A stretch of 64,000 nt of DNA from Streptomyces sp. XY006. GTDB lineage: Bacteria > Actinomycetota > Actinomycetes > Streptomycetales > Streptomycetaceae. Numbering within the stretch: position 1 is the first letter of the stretch; every line of letters begins with the position of its first letter. Position numbers and translations under genes: made by a program. This document shows positions 8,404 to 17,540 of the stretch, piece by piece. The stretch is taken from assembly GCF_002237655.1 (NCBI RefSeq), contig NZ_NOKT01000016.1, forward strand, positions 62,001-126,000. Direction: 5' to 3'. Under the pieces are notes generated by a model. That model was given only the letters and a program-made list of their open reading frames with translations. It was not told where the DNA came from and did not search any database.

Positions 8404-8715
8404 GAGACCGAGGCGTTCCCGGCGGACCGAGTACACGACGAAGCCGGCGCCCAGCGTGAGGCAGAACGTCCCGCCGATCACGTACGGCGTGCTGTCGAAG
8501 CTTCCGGTGTCCGCGAGACGGGGCCCGGCAGCGGCGGCGTCCGCGGTGGTGGCCGCGATCCGCGCCTGCTCCGTGACCTGCGGAGACGGGCTCGTCGAGA
8601 CCGCGTCTCTCACTGGGGAGTCCGACGTCGCGTTGGCGGACGGGACGAACCACAGGGCGCCCAGCAGGGTCCCCGCTGCGGTGGCGGTCAGCAACGGACG
8701 GCGAGCGGATGACAC
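8401..8715 (-). CDS. Small LAXTG-type sortase-anchored surface protein
   Basis: 104 residues with the full layout of a sortase substrate. There is an N-terminal signal peptide (ARRPLLTATAAGTLLGAL, cleavage probably after SANA). A 40-residue Ala/Thr/Ser-rich exposed part follows. The sorting signal LADTG at about 68-72, a hydrophobic helix (YVIGGTFCLTLGAGFVVY) and the basic tail RRERLGL complete it. Streptomycete class E sortases recognise LAXTG, so LADTG predicts covalent attachment to peptidoglycan. The start is GTG 8715 with AAGGGGA upstream. The mature exposed part is very short, like the small chaplins, but no chaplin domain is present. Confidence 0.78.
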   Translation of the reverse strand: MSSARRPLLTATAAGTLLGALWFVPSANATSDSPVRDAVSTSPSPQVTEQARIAATTADAAAAGPRLADTGSFDSTPYVIGGTFCLTLGAGFVVYSVRRERLGL

Positions 8716-8824
8716 GGAATATCGATCCCCTTGTGACGTCGGCGAATTGGCCGTGTGGGGCGATGTTAGTGAAAGGCGCGGGTCACGGGAAAGTCACAGG
8801 AGGCCTTGGCCGTACGCTCCCGCC

Positions 8825-9157
8825 ATGAGCACTCCAGAGACATCACGATTTGTACGGCTTCGGGTGGAACTCGTTCTCGAGGTCGAGGACCCCGACGCGG
8901 TCACCAAGTCCGCGCTCGGCAGGATCGCCGGCGACGCCGGGATGCCGGAGGCGGAGCGGGCCCACGCCGAGGAAGCTGTGACGGAAGACACCGCGGAGGC
9001 CCTCGCCTACCTCGTCGACCCGTTCGACCTGGTCAGTGAGGTGCCGGGGGTCGAGCTCCAGCAGGCCTCCTGGAGCAGCGAGCGGATCGACTACGACCCC
9101 GATTCGCCGGACTGGGACCTCGACGAGGATGATGGCGACGACGACAGCGACGGCTGA
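8825..9157 (+). CDS. Conserved hypothetical acidic protein
   Basis: 110 residues, soluble, with no signal peptide or membrane helix. The N-terminal part (FVRLRVELVLEVEDPDAV) looks like a small alpha/beta domain. The last 25 residues are almost all Asp and Glu and end in DEDDGDDDSDG. TACGCT at 8813-8818 is six bases before the ATG, with no Shine-Dalgarno, so a leaderless message is likely. A perfect hairpin follows the stop codon, so it is a single-gene unit. I do not know its function. Confidence 0.75.
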   Translation: MSTPETSRFVRLRVELVLEVEDPDAVTKSALGRIAGDAGMPEAERAHAEEAVTEDTAEALAYLVDPFDLVSEVPGVELQQASWSSERIDYDPDSPDWDLDEDDGDDDSDG

Positions 9158-9175
9158 CCGCTCGGAACCTCCTGG

Positions 9176-9201
9176 CCCCGGGCGGCAACCGCCGCCCGGG
9201 G
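9176..9201 (+). terminator. Terminator, perfect 11-bp stem
   Basis: CCCCGGGCGGC and GCCGCCCGGGG flank a four-base loop, 18 bases after the stop codon at 9157. Confidence 0.8.
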
Positions 9202-9332
9202 TCCTCGCGTCTCAAGCGGCGCACGGCCACACCCGCACCGCCCGGCACCGTCCGTCACGGACGTGGTGATCCCCACACCTGCGCCACCTGGGGAACCGGA
9301 CGAACCGGTCGTAGCGTTGAAGGTTCTCGACG

Positions 9333-9348
9333 GGGACTCACGAGTCCC
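9333..9348. promoter_or_regulatory. Inverted repeat upstream of the L,D-transpeptidase gene
   Basis: GGGACTC-AC-GAGTCCC is a perfect 7-2-7 palindrome 70 bases before the start codon. It may be a regulator binding site; no regulator gene is adjacent. Confidence 0.35.
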
Positions 9349-9418
9349 GACGGGGGCACTTGGTTGGTGACGGGGGCCCGGGGTTTTGGGGAAATCGGCA
9401 ACGATGGAGAAGCGTGTG

Positions 9419-10669
9419 ATGACGGTCAGTAAGCGGCGCAAGGGCCTGACGGTCGCGTCCGCACTGCTCGGCGGAGTGCTGGTGCTCTCGGCCTGTTCCG
9501 GCGGCGACGACAGCGCCTCCGGCGGCGACGGCGGCGACAGCTCCCAGTCGAAGGTCGACGAGGCCGCGGCCAAGAAGACCTCCGAGGCCCAGATCAAGAT
9601 CACGCCCAAGGACGGCTCGAACAACGCCTCGATCAACAACTCCGCCGCCGTCACGGTGAGCAAGGGCACGCTCACGACCGTGAAGATGACGACGGCCGAC
9701 GGCACCGAGGTGAGCGGCCAGATATCCGCCGACAAGAAGAGCTGGAAGCCCAGCACGCAGCTGGAGCGGTCCACCACCTACAAGCTGGCGGCGGAGGCGA
9801 AGGACTCCGACGGGCGCGTCGCCCACGAGAACGCCTCCTTCACCACGGTCTCCCCGGCCAACAGCTTCATCGGCAACTTCACCCCGGACGACGGCACCAC
9901 CGTCGGCGTCGGCATGCCGGTCTCGATCAACTTCGACAAGGCGATCACCAACAAGGCCGCGGTCCAGAAGGGCATCACGGTCAGCACGACCAGCGGCCAG
10001 GAGGTCGCCTGCCACTGGTTCAACGCCAACCGCATGGACTGCCGGCCCGAGGACTACTGGAAGGAAGGCTCCACCGTCACGCTGAAGCTCGCGCTCGACG
10101 GTGTCGAGGGTGCCGAGGGCGTCTACGGCGTCCAGCAGAAGACGGTCACCTTCAAGATCGGCCGCAACCAGATCTCCTACGTCGACGCGAAGACCAAGCA
10201 GATGAAGGTCACGCAGGACGGCAAGGTCGTCCGGACGATCCCGATCTCCGCGGGCTCGCCGGAGAACAAGACCTACGAGGGCGTCATGGTGATGTCCGAG
10301 AAGTTCAAGGAGACGCGCATGAACGGCGCGACCGTGGGCTTCACGGACGACGACGGCAAGGGCGAGTACGACATCAAGGACGTGCCGCACGCCATCCGCC
10401 TCTCCAGCTCCGGCACGTTCATCCACGGCAACTACTGGGGCGCGAAGTCCATCTTCGGCAACGCGAACACCAGCCACGGCTGCGTCGGTCTGCAGGACGC
10501 CAAGGGCGCGGACGACCCGAACACCCCGGGCGCCTGGTTCTTCGACAACTCCATCCTCGGTGACGTGGTCGTCGTCGAGAACACCGGCGACAAGACCATC
10601 GCGCCGGACAACGGCCTCAACGGCTGGAACATGAACTGGGCCGACTGGAAGGCCGGCTCCGCCGTCTGA
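9419..10669 (+). CDS. L,D-transpeptidase lipoprotein (YkuD fold with Ig-like N-terminal domains)
   Basis: Cross-links peptidoglycan 3-3 or attaches proteins to it outside the membrane. 416 residues. The lipobox is VLVLSAC with lipid-carrying Cys26. A Ser/Gly/Asp linker and two Ig-like domains (about 60-150 and 150-248, the second opening with IGNFTPDDGTTVGVGMPV) come next. The YkuD domain carries HGNYW (His336) and TSHGCVGL (catalytic Cys355, His353). This layout matches the Ldt enzymes of actinobacteria. The start at 9419 is preferred because GGAG lies nine bases upstream; ATG 9404 would add five residues. It is transcribed alone and ends at a strong hairpin. Confidence 0.9.
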   Translation: MTVSKRRKGLTVASALLGGVLVLSACSGGDDSASGGDGGDSSQSKVDEAAAKKTSEAQIKITPKDGSNNASINNSAAVTVSKGTLTTVKMTTADGTEVSGQISADKKSWKPSTQLERSTTYKLAAEAKDSDGRVAHENASFTTVSPANSFIGNFTPDDGTTVGVGMPVSINFDKAITNKAAVQKGITVSTTSGQEVACHWFNANRMDCRPEDYWKEGSTVTLKLALDGVEGAEGVYGVQQKTVTFKIGRNQISYVDAKTKQMKVTQDGKVVRTIPISAGSPENKTYEGVMVMSEKFKETRMNGATVGFTDDDGKGEYDIKDVPHAIRLSSSGTFIHGNYWGAKSIFGNANTSHGCVGLQDAKGADDPNTPGAWFFDNSILGDVVVVENTGDKTIAPDNGLNGWNMNWADWKAGSAV

Positions 10670-10694
10670 CGGCCCTTCGGCCCCGCCCGCACGC

Positions 10695-10733
10695 AAGCCG
10701 CCGCCCGCCCCCACCCGGGGCGGGCGGCGGCTT
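10695..10733 (+). terminator. Terminator, about 17-bp stem
   Basis: AAGCCGCCGCCCGCCCC pairs with GGGGCGGGCGGCGGCTT, 25 bases after the transpeptidase stop. Confidence 0.85.
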
Positions 10734-10869
10734 CGTCTTCCGGCCGCCGCCGGTCCTTCCCGGCCGCCTCCCGTCCTTCCTGACCGCTTCCGGCTTTTCC
10801 GTGTCGCTTCTCATCCGGCTCTTATGCGCGGCTCAAGCGGTCATCACAGACCGTCCCTAGCTTGCCGCC

Positions 10870-12303
10870 ATGTTCTTCACCTATCTGAGGCGCGAGTTGC
10901 GCCGCCGCAGAAAGGCGGCCCTCGTCGTCGCCTCCGGACTCGCGCTGGGCATCGCGCTGGTCATCGTCGTCACGTCCGTCTCCGCCGGCATGGGCGCGGC
11001 GCAGGACAAGGTCCTCCAGTCGCTCTACGGGCTGGGCACGGACATGACCGTCACCAAGGCCGCGGCGCCCGCGGGCAGCACCTCCGAGCGGCCGCGCTTC
11101 CGCTTCGACGCGCAGGACGACGGCTCCGAGGGCGAGCAGAGCAGCGACCGCGTCATGGTGCAGGGCTTCCAGACGCTGGCGAGCTCGACCGTCGGCACGG
11201 TGGACGCGCAGAGCGGGGTCGCGGACGCGGTGGGCGGACTGAGCCTCCAGGTCGTCAAGGTCAGCGGCGAGTTCACCCGCGGCCGCTTCCAGCAGGACGG
11301 CGGAGGCGCCCCGGGCGGCGGCCCGGGCGGCGCGCAGCCTTCTCCGCAGGGCCGGGTCGAGGGCGGCGGGGCCGACTTCGACGTCAACAGCTACTCCGTC
11401 TACGGCACCGACGTCGCCGAACCGGCCCTCGGCCCGCTCACCTCCTCCCGGATCACCAGTGGCCGCACGTTCCGTACGAGCGAGACGAACGCCGAGGTCG
11501 CCGTGGCCGACGCGTCCTACGCCAAGGAGAAGAAGCTCAAGACCGGGTCCACGGTCACCATCAAGGACACGAAGTTCGAGGTCGTCGGCATCGCCACGGC
11601 CGACAGCGGGGACGCAGCCGCCGACCTCTACATCCCGCTGAAGCAGGCGCAGACGCTGGCCGACGCGAAGGACAAGGTCACCACGATCTACGTCAAGGCC
11701 ACCGACTCGCAGCGGATCGACGGCGTCAAGTCGCAGATCGTCGAGAACGTCCCCGGCACCACGGTCACCACCTCGGCCGACCTCGCCGACACCGTCTCCG
11801 GCTCCCTGTCCACGGCCTCCTCCCTCGCCGCGAGCGTGGGGAAGTGGCTGTCGGTCGTGGTGCTCGTGGCCGCGTTCCTGGTGGCGGGCCTGCTGACGTC
11901 CTCGGCGGTCTCCCGCCGGGTCCGCGAGTTCGGCACGCTCAAGGCGCTGGGCTGGAAGTCCCGCCGGGTGACCGGGCAGGTGGTCGGCGAGGCGGTCGTC
12001 AACGGCCTGGTCGGCGGGGCGCTGGGCATCGCGCTGGGACTGGCGGGCGCCTACGCGGTGACCGCCGTGAGCCCCACCCTGCAGGCCCAGTTGGGCGGGG
12101 GCGGTGGTGCCGGGGGCGGCTTCGGCGGACCCGGGAGGCAGGCGCAGCGGACCCTCGACGTCGCCCTCACCGCACCCGTCAGCCCGACGACCATCGCCCT
12201 CGCGGTGGCCCTGGCGGTGACGGGCGGCCTGATCGCCGGCGCGTTCGGCGGCTGGCGGGCTTCACGGCTCCGCCCGGCGGACGCACTGCGCCGCGTCGAG
12301 TAG
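10870..12303 (+). CDS. ABC exporter permease, FtsX/MacB family
   Basis: 477 residues. An N-terminal membrane helix (ALVVASGLALGIALVIVV, about 16-35) is followed by a large extracytoplasmic domain of about 270 residues containing Gly/Gln-rich linkers. Three helices in the C-terminal FtsX domain follow (VVLVAAFLVAGLLTSSAV; VVNGLVGGALGIALGLAGAYAV; ALAVALAVTGGLIAGAF), with the typical SRRVREFGTLKALGW coupling segment. This is a MacB-like half-transporter and its ATPase is the next gene. TAGCTT (10858-10863) lies six bases before the ATG with no Shine-Dalgarno, so the operon mRNA is probably leaderless. Such pairs export peptides or drugs or signal envelope stress; the substrate is unknown. Confidence 0.88.
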   Translation: MFFTYLRRELRRRRKAALVVASGLALGIALVIVVTSVSAGMGAAQDKVLQSLYGLGTDMTVTKAAAPAGSTSERPRFRFDAQDDGSEGEQSSDRVMVQGFQTLASSTVGTVDAQSGVADAVGGLSLQVVKVSGEFTRGRFQQDGGGAPGGGPGGAQPSPQGRVEGGGADFDVNSYSVYGTDVAEPALGPLTSSRITSGRTFRTSETNAEVAVADASYAKEKKLKTGSTVTIKDTKFEVVGIATADSGDAAADLYIPLKQAQTLADAKDKVTTIYVKATDSQRIDGVKSQIVENVPGTTVTTSADLADTVSGSLSTASSLAASVGKWLSVVVLVAAFLVAGLLTSSAVSRRVREFGTLKALGWKSRRVTGQVVGEAVVNGLVGGALGIALGLAGAYAVTAVSPTLQAQLGGGGGAGGGFGGPGRQAQRTLDVALTAPVSPTTIALAVALAVTGGLIAGAFGGWRASRLRPADALRRVE

Positions 12304-12345
12304 CGCCCGTCCGCCCGCACCCGAAGACCACACCAGGAGCCCTCC

Positions 12346-13029
12346 ATGTACGAACTGACCGCGGTCACCAAGCACTACACGCGTTCCAGAGAAACCGTCC
12401 AGGCCCTCGACGGCATCGACCTCACCATTCCCGACGGCGACCGTCTGGTCATCCAGGGCCCCACCGGCGGTGGTAAATCCACCCTGCTGCAGATGCTCGG
12501 CGGCCTGGACCGCCCCACTTCCGGCCGGATCGTCCTCGACGGCATCGACCTCGCCGCACTGCCGGAGGCCAGACTCACCCGGGTACGAAGCGAGAACATC
12601 GGTTTTGTCTTCCAGTCCTTCAACCTGATCCCGACGCTCACCGCACAGGAAAACGTCGAAACCGCGCTCGTCCCGCTCGGCGTCAAGCCGAAACAGCGCC
12701 GCGAACAGGCCGCCGAGGCACTGAAGTCGGTCGGTCTCGGAGAACGTCTCGCGCATCTGCCCGGCGAGATGTCCGGCGGTCAGCAGCAGCGCGTGGCCAT
12801 CGCCCGGGCGCTGGTGAAACAGCCGAAGGTGCTGCTCGCCGACGAACCCACCGGCAACCTCGACGAGTCGATGCGCGACGAGATCATGGACGTGCTCGAA
12901 CGCATGTGGAAGGAGCTCGGGCTCACTTTCATCATGGTGACCCACGACTCGGCTCTCGCGAAGAAGGCCCCGCGGCTGGCGACCATCCGCAAGGGCCGCA
13001 TCACCGTCAAGGAGAACACGCGTGCGTAA
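12346..13029 (+). CDS. ABC transporter ATP-binding protein (MacB/LolD type)
   Basis: 227 residues. Walker A is GPTGGGKST (38-46), the Q-loop lies in FVFQSFNLIPTLTAQEN, the signature is MSGGQQQRVAIARAL, Walker B is VLLADEPTGNLD and the H-loop is MVTHD. It powers the FtsX-type permease encoded 42 bases upstream; CCAGGAGCCC provides a Shine-Dalgarno. The gene pair ends before a 195-base gap ahead of the protease gene. Confidence 0.93.
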   Translation: MYELTAVTKHYTRSRETVQALDGIDLTIPDGDRLVIQGPTGGGKSTLLQMLGGLDRPTSGRIVLDGIDLAALPEARLTRVRSENIGFVFQSFNLIPTLTAQENVETALVPLGVKPKQRREQAAEALKSVGLGERLAHLPGEMSGGQQQRVAIARALVKQPKVLLADEPTGNLDESMRDEIMDVLERMWKELGLTFIMVTHDSALAKKAPRLATIRKGRITVKENTRA

Positions 13030-13104
13030 GTTCGCGGCCCTGTAACGGAGTTCCGGCGGCCGTGTAACAGTCAGCCGACGGATTTCTTACTGTCTTCTCA
13101 TCTA

Positions 13105-13179
13105 TTGAGTGCCTGATCACCCCTCGGCATACTGCGTATTCCGGGGGGTGCGCGCGCATGCGTACGAGACCACCCCCGG
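13105..13179 (+). promoter_or_regulatory. Promoter and leader hairpin of the subtilisin gene
   Basis: TTGAGT (13105-13110) and CATACT (13128-13133) are 17 bases apart, giving a leader of about 85 bases. In the leader CCGGGGGGTG (13141-13150) can pair with CACCCCCGG (13171-13179), ending 45 bases before the start codon. Confidence 0.45.
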
Positions 13180-13224
13180 CCGGGTGAACGGGGAATTCGC
13201 CCGGTACTTCTGCAAGGGGGAAAC

Positions 13225-16200
13225 TTGCGCAGACAAGTGAAAAGGGCGTGCGCGGCCACGGTCGCCACAGCGGCAGCCGTGGCCCTCGCGGCGGGCATGA
13301 CCAGCCCCGCGTCGGCCGACGGCGAGCGCACGGCCGCCGCCAAGCCGGCCTCGCTCACCGCCAAGCACCACATCACGCTGATCACCGGCGATCGGGTCGC
13401 CCTGGACGCCAAGGGCCGTGTCGTCGGCCTGCAGCGGGCCAAGGGCCGTGAGGACATACCCGTCCAGATCCGCAAGGTCGACGGCCACACCCTCGTGATC
13501 CCGGCCGACGCGGCCCGTCTGGTCGCCACCGGCAAGCTCGACCGGCGGCTGTTCGACGTCACCGAGCTCAACAAGTCCACGACCCGCAAGGCCCAGAAGA
13601 AGGGCCTGAAGGTCATCGTCGGCTACCAGGGCGGCGCCACGGCCACCAAGGCCGACGTCCGTGACGCGGGCACCCTGCGCCACACGCTGAAGACCCTGAA
13701 CGCCGACGCGGTCCAGACGCCGCAGGCGGACACGCCCGAGCTGTGGGACGCCGTCACCAACGGCGACAGGACCGCCTCCGGCATCGCGCACGTCTGGCTC
13801 GACGGCGTCCGCAAGGCCAGCCTCGACAAGTCCGTCCCGCAGATCGGCGCCCCCAAGGCGTGGTCCGCCGGCTACGACGGCAAGGGCGTCAAGATCGCCG
13901 TCCTGGACACCGGTGTCGACGGCACGCACGCCGACCTCACGGGCCAGGTCGTCGGCGCCAAGAACTTCACCGCCTCGCCCGACGCCACCGACAAGGTCGG
14001 CCACGGCACGCACGTGGCCTCCATCGCGGCCGGCACCGGCGCGAAGTCCGGCGGCAAGTACAAGGGTGTCGCGCCCGGCGCGAAGATCCTCAACGGCAAG
14101 GTGCTCGACGACAGCGGATTCGGCAGCGACTCCGAGATCCTCGCCGGCATGGAGTGGGCCGTCGCCGAGGGCGCCGACGTCATCAACATGAGCCTGGGCG
14201 GCGGCGACACGCCGGCGATCGACCCGATGGAAGCGGCGGTGAACAAGCTCTCCGAGGAGAAGGGCGTCCTGTTCGCCATCGCCGCGGGCAACGAGGGCGA
14301 CTTCGGCGAGCAGACCATCGGCTCCCCGGGCAGCGCCGCCGCGGCCCTGACCGTCGGCGCGGTCGACGACAAGGACGTGCTGGCGGACTTCTCCAGCCGC
14401 GGCCCCGGCATGGACGGCGCCCTCAAGCCCGACGTGACCGCGCCCGGCGTGGACATCACCGCGGCCTCCGCCCCGGGCAACCAGATAGCCCAGGAGGTCG
14501 GCGAGAAGCCGGCCGGCTACATGACCATCTCCGGCACGTCGATGGCGACCCCGCATGTCGCGGGCGCGGCGGCGATCCTCAAGCAGCAGCACCCCGAGTG
14601 GAAGTACCCCGAGCTCAAGGGCGCCCTCACCGGCTCCACCAAGGGCGGCAAGTACACGCCGTTCCAGCAGGGTTCGGGCCGGATCCAGGTCGACAAGGCC
14701 ATCAAGCAGACCGTCGTCGCCGAGCCGGTGTCGGTGAGCTTCGGCATCCAGCAGTGGCCGCACACCGACGACAAGCCGGTCACCAAGCAGCTGACGTACC
14801 GCAACCTCGGCACCAAGGACGTCACGCTGAAGCTGGCGTCGACCGCCACCAACCCCAAGGGCCAGGCCGCCCCGGCCGGCTTCTTCAAGCTCGGCGCCAC
14901 CTCGGTGACGGTCCCGGCAGGCGGCAAGGCCTCCGTGCCGTTCACCGTCAACACCAAGCTGGGCGGCACGCTCGACGGCGCGTACTCCTCGTACGTGACG
15001 GCGACGGGCGGCGGCCAGACGGTCCGCACGGCGGCGGCGGTGCAGCGCGAGGTCGAGTCGTACGACGTCACGCTGAAGGTCGTCGACCGCGACGGGAAGC
15101 CGGCGAAGAACTACAGCACCGACCTGACCGGCATCGCGGGCCTGGGCAAGGGCAAGGGGGCCATGCCGTACGACGCGGACGGCACGGTCACCGCGCGGCT
15201 GCCCAAGGGCACCTACATCCTCAACGGCAACGTCTACGTGGGCGACGACCCGGAGAAGTTCGCCGGTGTCGACTGGCTCGCGCAGCCCAAGCTGAACCTG
15301 ACCAAGAACACCACGGTCACGCTGGACGCCCGCAAGGCCAAGAAGGTGGACATCACCGTCCCGGCCACGGGCACCAAGTCGGAGTTCGCCTCGGCGGACT
15401 ACACGGTGTCGGCCGGTGACTCCAGCTACGGCTTCGGCTGGTGGCTGGACTCCTTCGCCGACATCCGCACCGCCCACGTCGGCCCGCAGCTCACCGACGG
15501 TTCGGTGACCCAGCAGTGGGACGGCCACTGGAGCAAGGGCGCCACGGAGGAGTACAACACCGTCGCCGGCGGCCCGGTCAAGCAGCTCGCCACCGGCTTC
15601 ACCAAGCACTACAAGGCCGGTGAGCTGGCCACGGTGAAGGTCGGCCTCGGCGCCTCGACGAGCGGCAAGAAGGGCGCGCTCAACGCCGTGGGCTGGATGC
15701 CGTGGAGCTCCGGCGCCTCCTCGATCGGCATCCAGCAGTCCCTGCCCGGCACGCGCACGCTGCACCTGTCCGCCCAGGGCGGTGTGGAGTGGCAGCTCGA
15801 GTTCGCCCAGTACGGCGGGGTGGACCCGGACGGCTTCCCGATCGACGAGGCCGCCTACGCGATGGGCCAGCAGAAGTACGCGGCCGGCAAGAGCTACTCC
15901 AAGACCGTGAACACGGCCGTCTTCGGACCGCGGCTCGACGCCGACTTCGGCATCTTCCGCGAGGGCAACGAGATCTTCGGTTCCCTGCCGCTGTTCGCCG
16001 ACGGCAAGCGCAACGTGGGCTACTCGCAGTTCACGTCGGCGGCCACGACCCTGTACCGCAACGGCAAGAAGGTCGGCAGCAACGACGACCCGCTGTTCGG
16101 CGAGAAGCCGTTCAAGGTGCCGGCCGGTGACGCCGAGTACAAGCTGTCGACGTCGGTCAAGCGCAGCGTCAAGGTCGCGGCGGCCTCCACCCGCATCGAC

Positions 16201-16548
16201 GCCAGCTGGACGTTCCGCTCGAAGAAGGTCACCGACCTCAAGCAGCTGCCCGCCTCCACCGCGCGCTTCCACGCGGCCACCGGCCTGGACAGCAAGGCCC
16301 CGGCCGGCAAGCAGGTCACCGTTCCGGTCACCGTCGAGGGCGCGGCCAAGGGCAGCAACCTGAAGTCGCTGGCGGTGTACGTGTCGTACGACTACGGCAA
16401 GACCTGGAAGAAGCTCGAGGTCAAGAAGGGCAAGGTCTCCTTCAAGAACCCGGCGAAGGGGAAGGCCGTCTCCTTCCACGCCAAGATCGCCGACAAGAAG
16501 GGCAACAAGTCGACGATCTCGATCTACAACGCGTACTACGGCAAGTAG
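13225..16548 (+). CDS. Large secreted subtilisin-family (S8) serine protease
   Basis: 1107 residues. A signal peptide (RRQVKRACAATVATAAAVAL; likely cleavage after ASA near residue 31) leads into a pro-region of about 170 residues. The S8 catalytic domain has Asp228 (IAVLDTGVDGTHADL), His260 (VGHGTHVASIAAG), oxyanion Asn356 (AAGNEGD) and Ser439 (SGTSMATPHVAG). About 650 residues of beta-rich C-terminal domains follow, comparable to the large extracellular proteases of streptomycetes. The start is TTG 13225, chosen because AAGGGGGAAA lies immediately upstream; GTG 13237 is an alternative but would shorten the basic n-region. It is monocistronic, with its own promoter and terminator. Substrates are unknown. 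Confidence 0.92.
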   Translation: MRRQVKRACAATVATAAAVALAAGMTSPASADGERTAAAKPASLTAKHHITLITGDRVALDAKGRVVGLQRAKGREDIPVQIRKVDGHTLVIPADAARLVATGKLDRRLFDVTELNKSTTRKAQKKGLKVIVGYQGGATATKADVRDAGTLRHTLKTLNADAVQTPQADTPELWDAVTNGDRTASGIAHVWLDGVRKASLDKSVPQIGAPKAWSAGYDGKGVKIAVLDTGVDGTHADLTGQVVGAKNFTASPDATDKVGHGTHVASIAAGTGAKSGGKYKGVAPGAKILNGKVLDDSGFGSDSEILAGMEWAVAEGADVINMSLGGGDTPAIDPMEAAVNKLSEEKGVLFAIAAGNEGDFGEQTIGSPGSAAAALTVGAVDDKDVLADFSSRGPGMDGALKPDVTAPGVDITAASAPGNQIAQEVGEKPAGYMTISGTSMATPHVAGAAAILKQQHPEWKYPELKGALTGSTKGGKYTPFQQGSGRIQVDKAIKQTVVAEPVSVSFGIQQWPHTDDKPVTKQLTYRNLGTKDVTLKLASTATNPKGQAAPAGFFKLGATSVTVPAGGKASVPFTVNTKLGGTLDGAYSSYVTATGGGQTVRTAAAVQREVESYDVTLKVVDRDGKPAKNYSTDLTGIAGLGKGKGAMPYDADGTVTARLPKGTYILNGNVYVGDDPEKFAGVDWLAQPKLNLTKNTTVTLDARKAKKVDITVPATGTKSEFASADYTVSAGDSSYGFGWWLDSFADIRTAHVGPQLTDGSVTQQWDGHWSKGATEEYNTVAGGPVKQLATGFTKHYKAGELATVKVGLGASTSGKKGALNAVGWMPWSSGASSIGIQQSLPGTRTLHLSAQGGVEWQLEFAQYGGVDPDGFPIDEAAYAMGQQKYAAGKSYSKTVNTAVFGPRLDADFGIFREGNEIFGSLPLFADGKRNVGYSQFTSAATTLYRNGKKVGSNDDPLFGEKPFKVPAGDAEYKLSTSVKRSVKVAAASTRIDASWTFRSKKVTDLKQLPASTARFHAATGLDSKAPAGKQVTVPVTVEGAAKGSNLKSLAVYVSYDYGKTWKKLEVKKGKVSFKNPAKGKAVSFHAKIADKKGNKSTISIYNAYYGK

Positions 16549-16570
16549 GCCGCAGGACCGTCAGTGAACG

Positions 16571-16600
16571 GCCCGTCGGAAGCCCCGGCTTCCGGCGGGC
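16571..16600 (+). terminator. Terminator after the protease gene
   Basis: GCCCGTCGGAAGC pairs with GCTTCCGGCGGGC (one G-U pair) around a four-base loop. It also sits between convergent genes and may serve both. Confidence 0.7.
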
Positions 16601-16611
16601 CGCTCGCGTGT

Positions 16612-17520
16612 CTACGGGGCCTGGCTCCCGGCGCCCGCCCGGGTCGCGTCCGCACCCCAGCTCGCCAGCAGGCGCAGGGCCTCCGCCGAGGCGGTGCCCG
16701 GCTCCGCGTGGTACGTGATCAGCGACTGCTCGGCGTCGTCGACCAGGCGGAACGTCTCGAAGGACAGCGTCAGGTCACCGACCAGGGGGTGGCGCATGCG
16801 CTTGACGCCGTAGCTCTTCTCCTTGACGTCATGGGCGGCCCACAGACGGCGGAACTCCTCGCTCTTCACCGACAACTCGCCCACCAGGGCGGACAGCTGC
16901 GGGTCGTCCGGGTGGCAGCCCGCGTCCATGCGCAGGTAGCCGACGATGTCGGCCGCCTTCTGCTCCCACTCGACGAACAGCTCGCGGTACGCGGGCCGCA
17001 GGAACACCATCCGCGCCCAGTTCCGCTCCTGGGCCGGCAGTTCCGCCCAGTCGCCGAACAGCGCCGCGGCCATCCGGTTCCAGGCCAGGACGTGTGAGCG
17101 GCGCCCGACGACGTAGGCCGGGACGCTGTCGACCGAGTCCAGCAGGTGCCGCAGCGCCGGCCGCACCTGCTGGCTGCGCGCCGCCGTCTTCTTCTTGTGC
17201 TGCTTCGGCTTGGCCAGGTGCGTCAGGTGGGCGTGCTCGGCGTCGCTGAGCCGCAGGGCGCGCGCGATCGCGTCCAGCACCTCCGCCGAGACGTTGTGGC
17301 CGTTGCCCTGCTCCAGCCGCGTGTAGTACGCCACGGACACCCCGGCCAGCTGCGCCAGCTCCTCCCGGCGCAGCCCGGGCACCCGCCGCCGCCCGAAGTC
17401 GGGCAGCCCCACGTCCTCCGGCTTCAGCCGGGCACGCCGGGTGCGCAGGAACTCGCTGAGCTCGGCGCGCCGGTCCAGGCCGCCACCGGCCGTCTGCGCG
17501 GGTTCGGGCTGTTCGTCCAT
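16612..17520 (-). CDS. MmyB-like transcriptional regulator (XRE helix-turn-helix plus MmyB ligand domain)
   Basis: 302 residues. A helix-turn-helix lies at about 45-110 (RRVPGLRREELAQLAGVSVAYYTRLEQG). The C-terminal MmyB-type domain (AWNRMAAALFGDW; ERNWARMVFLRPAYRELF; MRHPLVGDLTLSFETF) is a PAS-like pocket reported to bind fatty acids in this family. In actinobacteria such genes usually stand divergent to a short-chain or zinc alcohol dehydrogenase that they control, and here the neighbour is a zinc alcohol dehydrogenase. Repeated GTACGCAC half-sites fill the shared intergenic region. Start ATG 17520 was selected as the first Met ahead of the domain. Confidence 0.88.
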   Translation of the reverse strand: MDEQPEPAQTAGGGLDRRAELSEFLRTRRARLKPEDVGLPDFGRRRVPGLRREELAQLAGVSVAYYTRLEQGNGHNVSAEVLDAIARALRLSDAEHAHLTHLAKPKQHKKKTAARSQQVRPALRHLLDSVDSVPAYVVGRRSHVLAWNRMAAALFGDWAELPAQERNWARMVFLRPAYRELFVEWEQKAADIVGYLRMDAGCHPDDPQLSALVGELSVKSEEFRRLWAAHDVKEKSYGVKRMRHPLVGDLTLSFETFRLVDDAEQSLITYHAEPGTASAEALRLLASWGADATRAGAGSQAP

Positions 17521-17540
17521 GCTCTCCAGTATGGCCGGAC

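Noticed and set aside
13117..16479. 1120-codon open frame opposite the subtilisin gene
   Set aside because: Antisense shadow; the plus strand has signal peptide, catalytic triad and ribosome binding site.
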